From: Halictus rubicundus
Taxonomy: Eukaryota; Arthropoda; Insecta; Hymenoptera; Halictidae
Length of the DNA: 64,000 bases
Assembly (NCBI RefSeq): GCF_050948215.1
Contig: NW_027489026.1
Location: forward strand, 1-64,000
Reading direction: 5' to 3'
Under the pieces are notes generated by a model, which worked only from the letters and a program-made list of their open reading frames with translations, made no database searches and was not told the origin of the DNA. Position numbers and translations under genes: made by a program. The stretch's first letter is position 1. Every line of letters begins with the position of its first letter. Positions 9,589 to 22,397 of the stretch are shown here, piece after piece.

Positions 9589-10206
9589 GGGTGCACTGAT
9601 CCACCGACCAGATATATATAAAGACTGACAGCCTTACGGGAGAATGTGTCGCTCGAAAAATACGGTGTTGTCTACCGCTCTCTAGGATAGATTTTGGCTG
9701 GAGTAAGAAACAGAAGGCCAACGACGGTATCTCGTCGGTGCAGAAGACCACTAAGGAACTTCTCGTCGCTGAGAAGGTGAATCATCACGGACCCATATCG
9801 ATTATCAAATGTTACATTCTCCGACAAACGTATTCAAATTAAAAAGATATTTTTTTTTAGTGTTGCTTTTTAAGATCTAAAATATTAAAAGTAAAACTAA
9901 TATCAAGGACGAAAAATTCGTCAAAATATTTTACGTAAGAAATTATTAAAGCATAATTTTAGGAAAATCAATTTCTACTTCCATATGAGATACCTTAATT
10001 TGTAATTTAAAAATATTTCATGAACAAGCATTATTTCCTTACACTTTTTTTTTATAGATAACTGTTCCAAGAATCGATCTGTGGGAACAGAAATATGTTG
10101 AAAACCAGAGTAGCGTTTATTTAACGTACTATTCCGAATAGTATAGAGTTTGAGAGAGAATCACGTGGATGAATTAATATAATATAAAATAATATAATTG
10201 TAGAAG
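9585..10206. repeat. Tail spacer (U1), unassigned
   Basis: The first ~260 bp are less AT-rich and hold an 80-codon stop-free stretch on + (9600-9842) without an ATG (core WSKKQKANDGISSVQKTTKE), which I do not recognise. The rest is AT-rich with 'ACTGTTCCAAGAATCGATCTGTGGGAACAG', in which CTGTTCC and GGAACAG are inverted. No gene is supported. Confidence 0.7.
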
Positions 10207-11014
10207 CAAAGATGGGCAAATTTTTATTGAAATAGACATTTCAAACAGCGAATAAAAGATAAAAAATGATTTGTTACGCGTCAAATAAAAATAATTATGT
10301 TATCTCTATTCCGCACGTAATGAATTTATTCGACGAATAAAGATTTTTTTATAAAGACCGACCAACAGCCTACAATGTAAGCAGATGGAGAATCCAACAT
10401 TATTGGCAATTTATGCTTTTATGTTTTTAATCAGAACAATATTGTTAATACGAATGAGTTGTAGAGCTCATCCCGATCAAAATGAGTCTAAACACGACAT
10501 CATTTGGACTGTCTTTAATGAGATTGTAATTTTTATCGTAACATTACGTATCAGTGAAACTTGGTCGATTACACCCGAATTTGATCTCATTTTCATCAGG
10601 AAAATCCCCTCCATTCGCTCGTCACAATTTCATGAGGATATATTGCACAATCTGAAAGTTTAAACTTTCATACGTGCGCGATTCTCCATCCGTTTACATT
10701 GTATGTCGTCTGTCGTCGCTGGGTCTTTGAAGCTCGGCACTCGGCAAAAGTTATTCGAGCATTTATTTGAAGCCTTCGAATAAATGATACAGATGAAAGA
10801 TGAAAAAATTTCTCGTAGTTTGAATAAATCCGCTTCGAATAAAAAAAAGTATCTTTATTCGTCGGATAAATTCTCGTCGAATAAAATTATTTATTCGATA
10901 CTCGTCGAATAAGGATACCTTTTTTATTCGAACCTTCGAATAACGAATAAAGATGAAGTATCTTTTATTCGAATCGTTATTTAAATAATTTTTATCTAAT
11001 AATGCCCAACTCTG
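10207..11014. mobile_element. hAT/MITE-like segment with TTATTCG motif cluster (U1)
   Basis: The left end is CAAAGATGGGCAAA and the right end is TGCCCAACTCTG. The minus-strand reading of the right end, CAGAGTTGGGCA, aligns with the left end, giving imperfect terminal inverted repeats. Both subterminal regions share 'GAATAAAAGAT'. At 10831-10975 about nine TTATTCG/CGAATAA motifs occur in both orientations, like transposase-binding subterminal repeats of hAT elements. 10656-10830 is homologous to the last ~178 bp of subrepeats A/B. A 92-codon frame (10385-10663, +) is not recognisable as transposase. Flanks 'TGTAGAAG' and 'GGCACACC' show no target duplication. Confidence 0.5.
10656..10830 (+). 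repeat. Subrepeat 3'-end homologue inside tail (U1)
   Basis: From the palindrome GAAAGTTTAAACTTTC to 'TTTGAATAAATC' this equals the last ~178 bp of subrepeats A and B (2685-2862). In subrepeats the next bases open a new subrepeat. Here they run into the TTATTCG cluster, suggesting that the subrepeat end derives from the hAT-like element. Confidence 0.9.
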
Positions 11015-11197
11015 GGCACACCAGAATGACTGGCATTCAAAAGGAGAGAATATCCGTCTACGACACATATAATGTTGCACGGAGAAGCGGACAGCGAAAC
11101 TAGAGAAGCGTCCTCCCCGAGGAGTGGGCCACACATTGTCGGCTATATCGGTGTGAGACCAGAAGACCACTACTAATCCAATCACAAAACTTCTTTA
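11015..11197. repeat. Unit end segment (U1)
   Basis: This 183-bp piece joins the hAT-like segment to the T-rich start of the next head. On the minus strand it forms the first part of a 140-codon frame (10763-11185) that continues into the TTATTCG cluster. The frame has no recognisable domain and is probably fortuitous. Confidence 0.85.
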
Positions 11198-11980
11198 TTT
11201 TTCGTTATTTTTTTTTTTTTTAACTTTTACCAACATATTCGTGACATTTTTCTGATTAAAATGAAATCAAATATGATATAATTCCGACGATAATTGCTTG
11301 TGTAATGAACGATTGATGTTTCGGACGCGAAAAAGGACAGCGTATGGGAAAGAAAGAGCCGCGGAGAGTCGAAGCGTTCGGAAAAGATGAAAGACTGGCG
11401 TGAGCTCAGGCCTTTAAATAAAAAAATAAACTTTTTCATTATTAATTATTTTTCTATCGGACTTTCACCAACATACTCGTGGCATTTTTCTAAGGAAAAC
11501 GGTACCAAATATGACAAAATTCCGATGATATTTACTTGTGTAATGAACGACGGAAGTTTCGGACGCAAAGAAGGACAGCATATGAAAAGAAAGAGACGCG
11601 GCGAGTCCTTCCCGTCTCGAGTTCGACAGCTTGGTTTTCGCCGCGGACAAATAGATGTGGTTACTAATGTATATGTATTGACAATTACTCACAGAAAGTT
11701 AAATTTAACAATACAATTAATGATTATACATAAAGTTTATTGCTGACAAAATATAAAGAATATTAAATGTAAAGAAACAATTCTATAAGGTATAAAAAAT
11801 AGCAATCAATACAATTATAATTAAAACTTAAAATGACAGACACTTTTCAAAACTTTTATCTCTAGCTCTATGTTAGGGATACAGAAGCTGAAAATTTCAT
11901 CGAAATCGGTTGACGGAGAAAAAAACAACGTGCATTGCAAGATATAAGAATCTGTGTATCTGTGTGTCTGTACAAATAGC
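11198..11980. repeat. U2 head
   Basis: This is a copy of the U1 head with the same internal duplication. Variants are C at 11747 and G at 11865. Confidence 0.93.
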
Positions 11981-14059
11981 AATAATACTGCCACCAAATA
12001 GCTTTATATGGATAAGATCCGTCGAAAGTTAGTTTCATTACATAACACTTTTATTTCGTTACTACCTTTACTTGAATAATTGCAGTCCAGCATTAGAAGT
12101 GGTATTATCGGTTAAATAAGTAAAAAAATAATTTTCTGTGTTTGTTACTACGGATCACAATAAGAACGATTGAATTTTGTCATTACTTGAATATTGTATT
12201 TATTCTTTTTTTTTTTTATTCTATAACTATTACAGAATATATTTTGTTGAATAATCATTATTTTATAAATATCGCAATAAGTTCCAAATTAATTAATTTC
12301 ACCTATAAACTATCGATTATAAAATAATGATTACAATGGTGAATAATATGGAAAATAAGAAGGCAATAATAGTGTAATGAAATTATACAATAAAAAAATA
12401 ATTATTCTCATTCTACGCATTATCCGTTTATTTATTGCCTATGTCACTGACGTTTCTTCCGTAATTCACGAGCAAATGTTCTATTTAGGTAGCGAGCGCG
12501 GCATGTTTAGCGATGTTGGTATTTGAGATCAGTGATAGTTCCACTTTCTTAGTTCCACAACCGACGAGAGTATCTCGACATTGGGGCCGTTACCGACCGA
12601 TCCCAGCACCCACCTGGCACTAGGCCTGCAGCCAAGCTCGCATATGCGAGCCGAGCTCGGGTCCAGTCGAGCCGGGACTCGCTTTTCGAGTCGAGTCGAG
12701 TACTCGCATGATGCGAGCTGCTCGCAACGAAGCGAACGGCTCGAAATAAAATCAGGCGTAAAATGACATGATGCGAGTTACAGCAGGAAGATCAGCACAT
12801 TGATATTATCAAGCATTTTAGTATATTGACAATGCTAAATGTTTGCGATGTTTTATTATATATTTTGATAGTGAAATGTTGATTCAGAATTTGTATAACC
12901 CTTATTGAAAATAATTATGCAATAACAACTATTTCCTAGATTTATGTAAATAACTAGATGTGATCTGTAAAGAACGGTATTTTATATATTCCTTTATATT
13001 ATACTCCGGTTCACTGTACAGTCGTAAAAATGTGTTGTCGCAAAATTGTTTATAATGTTGAAAATTAACGTGAAACCAAGTTGGAAGTTGGAAGTTCCAA
13101 CAGCCTGTCATTCGGTACTGTGCAAGTATAGGTGATAAGATTTAAAAGGGCATAGCCGATTAAGATGGTCAAAACAATTGGAACCGCAAAAAGATTCCAT
13201 TTCAAACAGTATTGATTTCTTGATTTTCTGGAAATGACAGACGTAGAGTTCAAAATTCTTTTCACGGAATCTTACCAATTTTCACAAGCAATTTCATATC
13301 TGGCGGAAATCGTAGACGAACACAATAATATAAATATTCATTGCCTAATCAATGTTACTTCAATATTTTTAAAACATTAAAAAAATATTGTTAAAATCAC
13401 ATGAATAAATAATATAAGAAATTGAAAAAATAAAGATGATGTATGGGAAAAAACATTTACCACCGACGGGATAAGAACCCCAGCGTATCCGCTCCTTAGT
13501 TCGACACACGTCCGGCGATGTTACAAAACTTTACGAACATTCTGGTATATATCACACAAAATACAATTTATTCTTTCTCTAAAATCACATTTCTTAGGTC
13601 AAAGAATTACTTGTTTCAATTTAATAATGCTAAAAATTACTTAATATATAGCTGCGATAAAACCAACAAGTGTAACTTTCCTCCTAATAGCAAAAACGTC
13701 GAAAAAATTCGGTTTTTATTGTTTTTTGACGATGATGTCCCACAACAAAAAATCTAAAAAAAATTGACGACACTGCCTGTTATAGTACTTTAACAAGGAA
13801 CTAAACAGTAGAATAGCATTTTTCCGATTTTTTGGAGGTTTTTCATTTTTTTTACGACCACAGTTTGTAACAAAAAAATCAGAAAGTTTAAACTTTCATA
13901 CGTGCGCGATTCTCCATCCGTTTACATTGTATGTCGTCTGTCGTCGCTGGGTCTTTGAAGCTCGGCACTCGGCAAAAGTTATTCGAGCATTTATTTGAAG
14001 CCTTCGAATAAATGATACAGATGAAAGATGAAAAAATTTCTCGTAGTTTGAATAAATCA
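11981..14059. repeat. Subrepeat A (U2)
   Basis: This A-type copy has all A markers described for U1. Confidence 0.95.
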
Positions 14060-16162
14060 AATAATACTGCCACCAAATAGCTTTATATGGATAAGATCCG
14101 TCGAAAGTTAGTTTCATTACATAACACTTTTATTTCGTTACTACCTTTACTTGAATAATTGCAGTCCAGCATTAGAAGTGGTATTATCGGTTAAATAAGT
14201 AAAAAAAAATAATTTTCTGTGTTTGTTACTACGGATCACAATAAGAACGATTGAATTTTGTCATTACTTGAATATTGTATTTATTCTTTTTTTTTTCATT
14301 CTATAACTATTACAGAATATATTTTGTTGAATAATCATTATTTTATAAATATCGCAATAAGTTCCAAATTAATTAATTACACCTATAAACTATCGATTAT
14401 AAAACAATGATTACAATGGTGAATAATATGGAAAATAAGAAGGCAATAATAGTGTAATGAAATTATACAATAAAAAATAATTATTTTCATTCTACGCATT
14501 ATCCGTTTATTTATTGCCTATGTCACTGACGTTTCTTCCGTAATTCACGAGCAAATGTTCTATTTAGGTAGCGAGCGCGGCATGTTTAGCGATGTTGGTA
14601 TTTGAGATCAGTGATAGTTCCACTTTCTTAGTTCCACAACCGACGAGAGTATCTCGACATTGGGGCCGTTACCGACCGATCCCAGCACCCACCTGGCACT
14701 AGGCCTGCAGCCAAGCTCGCATATGCGAGCCGAGCTCGGGTCCAGTCGAGCCGGGACTCGCTTTTCGAGTCGAGTCGAGTACTCGCACGATGCGAGCTGC
14801 TCGCAACGAAGCGAACGGCTCGAAATAAAATCAGGCGTAAAATGACATGATGCGAGTTACAGCAGGAAGATCAGCACATTGATATTATCAAGCATTTTAG
14901 TATATTGACAATGCTAAATGTTTGCGATGTTTTATTATATATTTTGATAGTGAAATGTTGATTCAGAATTTGTATAACCCTTATTGAAAATAATTATGCA
15001 ATAACAACTATTTAGATTTATGTAAATAACTAGATGTGATCTGTAAAGAACGGTATTTTATATATTCCTTTATATTATACTCCGGTTCACTGTACAGTCG
15101 TAAAAATGTGTTGTCGCAAAATTGTTTATAATGTTGAAAATTAACGTGAAACCAAGTTGGAAGTTGGAAGTTCCAACAGCCTGTCATTCGGTACTGTGCA
15201 AGTATAGGTGATAAGATTTAAAAGGGCATAGCCGATTAAGATGGTCAAAACAATTGGAACCGCAAAAAGATTCCATTTCAAACAGTATTGATTTCTTGAT
15301 TTTCTGGAAATGACAGACGTAGATTTCAAAATTCTTTTCACGGAATCTTACCAATTTTCACAAGCAATTTCATATCTGGCGGAAATCGTAGACGAACACA
15401 ATAATATAAATATTCATTGCCTAATCAATGTTACTTCAATATTTTTAAAACATTAAAAAAATATTGTTAAAATCACATGAATAAATAATATAAGAAATTG
15501 AAAAAATAAAGATGATGTATGGGAAAAAACATTTACCACCGACGGGATAAGAACCCCAGCGTATCCGCTCCTTAGTTCGACACACGTCCGGCGATGTTAC
15601 AAAACTTTACGAACATTCTGGTATATATCACACAAAATACAATTTATTCTTTCTCTTAAATCACATTTCTTAGGTCAAAGAATTACTTGTTTCAATTTAA
15701 TAATGCTAAAAATTACTTAATATATAGCTGCGATAAAACCAACAAGTGTAACTTTCCTCCTAATAGCAAAAACGTCGAAAAAATTCGGTTTTTATTGTTT
15801 TTTGACGATGATGTCCCACAACAAAAAATCTAAAAAAAATTGACGACACTGCCTGTTATAGTACTTTAACAAGGAACTAAACAGTAGAATAGCATGTTTT
15901 CAAATTTTTGAGAAATCTGCATTTTTCCGATTTTTTGGAGGTTTTTCATTTTTTTTACGACCACAGTTTGTAACAAAAAAATCAGAAAGTTTAAACTTTC
16001 ATACGTGCGCGATTCTCCATCCGTTTACATTGTATGTCGTCTGTCGTCGCTGGGTCTTTGAAGCTCGGCAGTCGGCAAAAGTTATTCGAGCATTTATTTG
16101 AAGCCTTCGAATAAATGATACAGATGAAAGATGAAAAAATTTCTCGTAGTTTGAATAAATCA
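14060..16162. repeat. Subrepeat B (U2)
   Basis: This B-type copy has the 3-bp deletion and the 27-bp segment. Confidence 0.95.
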
Positions 16163-18089
16163 AATAATACTGCCACCAAATAGCTTTATATGGATAAGAT
16201 CCGTCGAAAGTTAGTTTCATTACATAACACTTTTATTTCGTTACTACCTTTACTTGAATAATTGCAGTCCAGCATTAGAAGTGGTATTATCGGTTAAATA
16301 AGTAAAAAAATAATTTTCTGTGTTTGTTACTACGGATCACAATAAGAACGATTGAATTTTGTCATTACTTGAATATTGTATTTATTCTTTTTTTTTTTAT
16401 TCTATAACTATTACAGAATATATTTTGTTGAATAATCATTATTTTATAAATATCGCAATAAGTTCCAAATTAATTAATTTCACCTATAAACTATCGATTA
16501 TAAAACAATGATTACAATGGTGAATAATATGGAAAATAAGAAGGCAATAATAGTGTAATGAAATTATACAATAAAAAATAATTATTCTCATTCTACGCAT
16601 TATCCGTTTATTTATTGCCTATGTCACTGACGTTTCTTCCGTAATTCACGAGCAAATGTTCTATTTAGGTAGCGAGCGCGGCATGTTTAGCGATGTTGGT
16701 ATTTGAGATCAGTGATAGTTCCACTTTCTTAGTTCCACCACCGACGAGAGTATCTCGACATTGGGGCCGTTACCGACCGATCCCAGCACCCACCTGGCAC
16801 TAGGCCTGCAGCCACGCTCGCATATGCGAGCCGAGCTCGGGTCCAGTCGAGCCGGGACTCGCTTTTCGAGTCGAGTCGAGTACTCGCACGATGCGAGCTG
16901 CTCGCAACGAAGCGAACGGCTCGAAATAAAATCAGGCGTAAAATGACATGATGCGAGTTACAGCAGGAAGATCAGCACATTGATATTATCAAGCATTTTA
17001 GTATATTGACAATGCTAAATGTTTGCGATGTTTTATTATATATTTTGATAGTGAAATGTTGATTCAGAATTTGTATAACCCTTATTGAAAATAATTATGC
17101 AATAACAACTATTTCCTAGATTTATGTAAATAACTAGATGTGATCTGTAAAGAACGGTATTTTATATATTCCTTTATATTATACTCCGGTTCACTGTACA
17201 GTCGTAAAAATGTGTTGTCGCAAAATTGTTTATAATGTTGAAAATTAACGTGAAACCAAGTTGGAAGTTGGAAGTTCCAACAGCCTGTCATTCGGTACTG
17301 TGCAAGTATAGGTGATAAGATTTAAAAGGGCATAGCCGATTAAGATGGTCAAAACAATTGGAACCGCAAAAAGATTCCATTTCAAACAGTATTGATTTCT
17401 TGATTTTCTGGAAATGACAGACGTAGAGTTCAAAATTCTTTTCACGGAATCTTACCAATTTTCACAAGCAATTTCATATCTGGCGGAAATCGTAGACGAA
17501 CACAATAATATAAATATTCATTGCCTAATCAATGTTACTTCAATATTTTTAAAACATTAAAAAAATATTGTTAAAATCACATGAATAAATAATATAAGAA
17601 ATTGAAAAAATAAAGATGATGTATGGGAAAAAACATTTACCACCGACGGGATAAGAACCCCAGCGTATCCGCTCCTTAGTTCGACACACGTCCGGCGATG
17701 TTACAAAACTTTACGAACATTCTGGTATATATCACACAAAATACAATTTATTCTTTCTCTTAAATCACATTTCTTAGGTCAAAGAATTACTTGTTTCAAT
17801 TTAATAATGCTAAAAATTACTTAATATATAGCTGCGATAAAACCAACAAGTGTAACTTTCCTCCTAATAGCAAAAACGTCGAAAAAATTCGGTTTTTATT
17901 GTTTTTTGACGATGATGTCCCACAACAAAAAATCTAAAAAAAATTGACGACACTGCCTGTTATAGTACTTTAACAAGGAACTAAACAGTAGAATAGCATG
18001 TTTTCAAATTTTTGAGAAATCTGCATTTTTCCGATTTTTTGGAGGTTTTTCATTTTTTGTTTACGACCACAGTTTGTAACAAAAAAATC
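16163..18089. repeat. Subrepeat C (U2), truncated
   Basis: This C-type copy ends at the same tail junction as in U1. Confidence 0.94.
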
Positions 18090-19229
18090 TGAAAAAATTA
18101 TCAAAAATCAGCCTTAGAATCCAAAATATGTCACATTTTTTTCAGAATTTTAGAAAGCATCAGAGTGCGGGAAATACGCGGAGAAGCGCGAAATCTAATT
18201 TACCCTGTAACTAACCTCATGGGCAAGATAGGGGGTTGAAATTTTACTCAGAGGGGTTTTTCCTCTAAGGGCAGTTTTGACCATAAATCGGCTAGGCCCT
18301 TTTAAAAGGATCTGATGTCTACGTTCAACACTCGTCATACTTTCTGTTTAGTTAATATTTTAATCTAAATCTTTTTTCAATTTGCAATTGTTGGCTCTTC
18401 TCCATGGATAACAGTCGATCTTTTATACGATGGTCCAAAATCATGCTAACTACCAAATAATTCGTAGTGGCAGCAAAGTTAAATCTACTTCCTAGCTCGA
18501 CAATTAACGCAATTATATAACGCAATTTTTCCTGCGTTTTCATTACATGTCATCTAGTAAATTAATCTATCTAGCTTGGCAGAACAGCTGAAGTCGTTTG
18601 GTCGATTTATAAAAAAAGTTATTCTGATTTAAAGTGTCTGCCATCAATTATGAGACTGACTGCATAATGTATAACGAGAAGCGGCCGCACGTTTCTCGCT
18701 AAGCAACCTGCGCTATCTCCATGTTTATAATTGTGCAGTGTGAAAATGGTTTACTGCCTTTTTGGTTCGTTATCTCGGCCATTTCTTCTAAAAAGTGTAC
18801 TTCCGTACAATGGGACAGTAGGGCTCTCATCAGCGAGCTAAGGTTTATGACCGGCTCTCGCCTGCACTCGCCCACTTAGGTCACCCGCTCTGAGTATTTA
18901 ATCTACCGGCACGCGTATGCGTTTTGCTCTTCCTCCCTCCCCATCGAGCCACTAGCTTAGTTATTCATTATCGAAAAATATAAAAGTCTAAGACAATCTA
19001 TTCTCAGGTTAGTTAGCTCAGATTCTGTCAAACAGTTTTTCTCAGCTTACCAGAATTCAGTCTTTTGACCTTTGGTGCGAGTACCAGTGTGGCGGCCTGT
19101 GCAAAGCGCACGCCGACGAACCGCCAGCATACATTGTAGACGCGGCGGCGACCTCGTATAAATACACATCAATATTATACAATATTGTTTATATACCCAT
19201 TCCTTTCAAAAACTATTTAACGAAGCTTA
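18090..19229. repeat. Tail unique block (U2)
   Basis: This is a copy of the U1 tail unique block, including the TATAAAAG site. Confidence 0.92.
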
Positions 19230-19642
19230 ACGTTAATTTTTAACATTATAAACAATTTTGCAACAACACATTTTTACGACTGTACACTGAACCCCGGAGT
19301 ATAATATAAAGGAATATATAAAATACCGTTCTTTACAGATCACACAGCTAGTTATTTACATAAATCTAGGAAATAGTTGTTATTGCATAATTATTTTCAA
19401 TAAGGGTTATAGAAATTCTGAATCAACATTTCACTATCAAAATATATAATAAAACATCGCAAACATTTAGCATTGTCAATATACTAAAATGCTTGATAAT
19501 ATCGATGTGCTGATCTTCCCGCTGTAACTCGCATCATGTCATTTTACGCCTGATTTTATTTCGAGCAGCTCGCATCGGTGCGGATAGCTCGCATCGTGCG
19601 AGTACTCGACTCGACTCGCACAATCGAGCCGAGCTAAGCTCA
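19230..19642 (-). repeat. Inverted subrepeat segment (U2)
   Basis: This is a copy of the U1 inverted segment. Confidence 0.87.
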
Positions 19643-19644
19643 AC

Positions 19645-19727
19645 CAGAGTTGGGCAAAATGTTTATCTAAATAAAAATTTCGAGTAACGAATAAAAGATA
19701 AAAAAATTTTTATTTCCTTTTGGTATG
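19645..19727 (+). mobile_element. hAT-like terminal fragment (U2)
   Basis: This is a copy of the U1 fragment. Confidence 0.5.
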
Positions 19728-20294
19728 TGTTGTGGTTTGGGTGTTCAGTAAAGGATTCACCCAATATAACAATAACCATTTATTAAATAAGCAACAAAAA
19801 CTCAACGACGTAACAAGGAACAAAGAAAATGAAATAACAATGAAACAAGAACTACGGATAAACGACTATACGAACAACTGACGGCGAATGACGACTTCTC
19901 ACAACGACTGACTGACTTGAACTGACTGACTGACTGACCGACCCTGTCATCCGTCAGAATCCGCGCTTATATCCTCCAGGAATTTCCTTCGAACAAGAAA
20001 ACTTCTGGAGTGGGGATGTCGCTTCCTGTACGTGCCCCTTGGAGAAAGTTCGTGTCCTTGCACCGAACATCCGTGTCCTGGCGAAAGTCAAGGGTTGGCG
20101 GCCAAATGTGCACGCCAAGGAAAAACCCCGAACCTGGTCGCCAAATGTGCACCCCAGGTAGGAACAGACTTCCGGCGACTAAGTGTGCGCTCGGGAAGAG
20201 CTTGGGCCTGGCGACCAAGTGCGTCCAAGGTCCCAGCCCGCAGACGACGCTCCTACCTGGGTCCGATCAACCCTTCTCCAAGGGGTCCGCCACA
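19728..20294 (-). mobile_element. Solo LTR (U2), 567 bp
   Basis: This copy has the same termini, TATA box and AATAAA as U1 and lacks the 6-bp insertion. Confidence 0.8.
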
Positions 20295-20663
20295 TTACTT
20301 GAATATTGTATTTATTCTTTTTTTTTATTCTATAACTATTACAGAATATATTTTGTTGAATAATCATTATTTTATAAATATCGCAAGAAGTTCCAAATTA
20401 ATTAATTACACCTATAAATTATCGATTATAAAATAATGATTACAATGGTGAACAATATGGAAAATAAGAAGGCAATAAGAGTGTAATGAAATTATACAAT
20501 AAAAGATAATTATTTTCATTCTACGCATTATACGTTTATTTATTGCCTCTGTCACTGACGTTTTTTCCATAATTCACGAGCAAATGTTCTTTTAGTTCCA
20601 CAACCGACGACAGTATCTCGACATTAGGGCCGTTACCGACCGCTCCCAGCACCCACCTGGCAC
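20295..20663 (+). repeat. Subrepeat remnant in tail (U2)
   Basis: This is a copy of the U1 remnant with the same internal deletion. Confidence 0.88.
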
Positions 20664-20702
20664 CCACTTTGAGACTCGCAGTTTAACACGGGGGCTGGCA
20701 GT

Positions 20703-20705
<3 letters not shown>

Positions 20706-20785
<80 letters not shown>
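20706..20785. repeat. (TA)40 microsatellite (U2)
   Basis: This is the longest TA tract. One A is missing at the right edge ('TATAAGTGGG'). Confidence 0.99.
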
Positions 20786-20787
<2 letters not shown>

Positions 20788-21406
20788 TGGGTGCACTGAT
20801 CCACCGACCAGATATATATAAAGACTGACAGCCTTACGGGAGAATGTGTCGCTCGAAAAATACGGTGTTGTCTACCGCTCTCTAGGATAGATTTTGGCTG
20901 GAGTAAGAAACAGAAGGCCAACGACGGTATCTCGTCGGTGCAGAAGACCACTAAGGAACTTCTCGTCGCTGAGAAGGTGAATCATCACGGACCCATATCG
21001 ATTATCAAATGTTACATTCTCCGACAAACGTATTCAAATTAAAAAGATATTTTTTTTTAGTGTTGCTTTTTAAGATCTAAAATATTAAAAGTAAAACTAA
21101 TATCAAGGACGAAAAATTCGTCAAAATATTTTACGTAAGAAATTATTAAAGCATAATTTTAGGAAAATCAATTTCTACTTCCATATGAGATACCTTAATT
21201 TGTAATTTAAAAATATTTCATGAACAAGCATTATTTCCTTACACTTTTTTTTTATAGATAACTGTTCCAAGAATCGATCTGTGGGAACAGAAATATGTTG
21301 AAAACCAGAGTAGCGTTTATTTAACGTACTATTCCGAATAGTATAGAGTTTGAGAGAGAATCACGTGGATGAATTAATATAATATAAAATAATATAATTG
21401 TAGAAG
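20786..21406. repeat. Tail spacer (U2)
   Basis: This is a copy of the U1 spacer. Confidence 0.9.
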
Positions 21407-22214
21407 CAAAGATGGGCAAATTTTTATTGAAATAGACATTTCAAACAGCGAATAAAAGATAAAAAATGATTTGTTACGCGTCAAATAAAAATAATTATGT
21501 TATCTCTATTCCGCACGTAATGAATTTATTCGACGAATAAAGATTTTTTTATAAAGACCGACCAACAGCCTACAATGTAAGCAGATGGAGAATCCAACAT
21601 TATTGGCAATTTATGCTTTTATGTTTTTAATCAGAACAATATTGTTAATACGAATGAGTTGTAGAGCTCATCCCGATCAAAATGAGTCTAAACACGACAT
21701 CATTTGGACTGTCTTTAATGAGATTGTAATTTTTATCGTAACATTACGTATCAGTGAAACTTGGTCGATTACACCCGAATTTGATCTCATTTTCATCAGG
21801 AAAATCCCCTCCATTCGCTCGTCACAATTTCATGAGGATATATTGCACAATCTGAAAGTTTAAACTTTCATACGTGCGCGATTCTCCATCCGTTTACATT
21901 GTATGTCGTCTGTCGTCGCTGGGTCTTTGAAGCTCGGCACTCGGCAAAAGTTATTCGAGCATTTATTTGAAGCCTTCGAATAAATGATACAGATGAAAGA
22001 TGAAAAAATTTCTCGTAGTTTGAATAAATCCGCTTCGAATAAAAAAAAGTATCTTTATTCGTCGGATAAATTCTCGTCGAATAAAATTATTTATTCGATA
22101 CTCGTCGAATAAGGATACCTTTTTTATTCGAACCTTCGAATAACGAATAAAGATGAAGTATCTTTTATTCGAATCGTTATTTAAATAATTTTTATCTAAT
22201 AATGCCCAACTCTG
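21407..22214. mobile_element. hAT/MITE-like segment (U2)
   Basis: This is a copy of the U1 segment. Confidence 0.5.
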
Positions 22215-22397
22215 GGCACACCAGAATGACTGGCATTCAAAAGGAGAGAATATCCGTCTACGACACATATAATGTTGCACGGAGAAGCGGACAGCGAAAC
22301 TAGAGAAGCGTCCTCCCCGAGGAGTGGGCCACACATTGTCGGCTATATCGGTGTGAGACCAGAAGACCACTACTAATCCAATCACAAAACTTCTTTA
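22215..22397. repeat. Unit end segment (U2)
   Basis: This is a copy of the U1 unit end. Confidence 0.9.

Larger units (their letters stand above)
1..11197. repeat. Macro-unit U1 of nested tandem array
   Basis: The whole segment recurs downstream nearly base for base: the block starting with the T-rich tract and 'taaCTTTTACCAACAT' reappears at 11198, 22398, 43808 and 57061. The order inside is head, subrepeats A-B-C, then tail. Against U2 I see only isolated differences: two head SNPs at 550 and 668, a 6-bp insertion in the LTR near 8757 and a different TA-tract length. The phase is set by the window edge, so the true biological unit start is unknown. No convincing gene is present. Confidence 0.95.
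11198..22397. repeat. Macro-unit U2
   Basis: This is a second full 11.2-kb copy (11200 bp) with the same order as U1 and three subrepeats. It differs from U1 by C at 11747, G at 11865, absence of the 6-bp LTR insertion, and the longest TA tract in the window (40 TA units). Confidence 0.95.

Noticed and set aside
9401..9751. Minus-strand 116-codon frame with a long IYIYIY run
   Set aside because: The repeat is a translation of the TA microsatellite, and frame length changes with TA count in each unit.
9600..9842. 80-codon stop-free stretch with a fairly normal amino-acid mix
   Set aside because: It has no ATG, no recognisable motif and no neighbouring exon signals. I mention it only within the spacer.
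10763..11185. Minus-strand 140-codon frame, the longest in the window
   Set aside because: Half of it is translated TTATTCG motif cluster and the rest shows no domain. Its repetition is due to the array itself.
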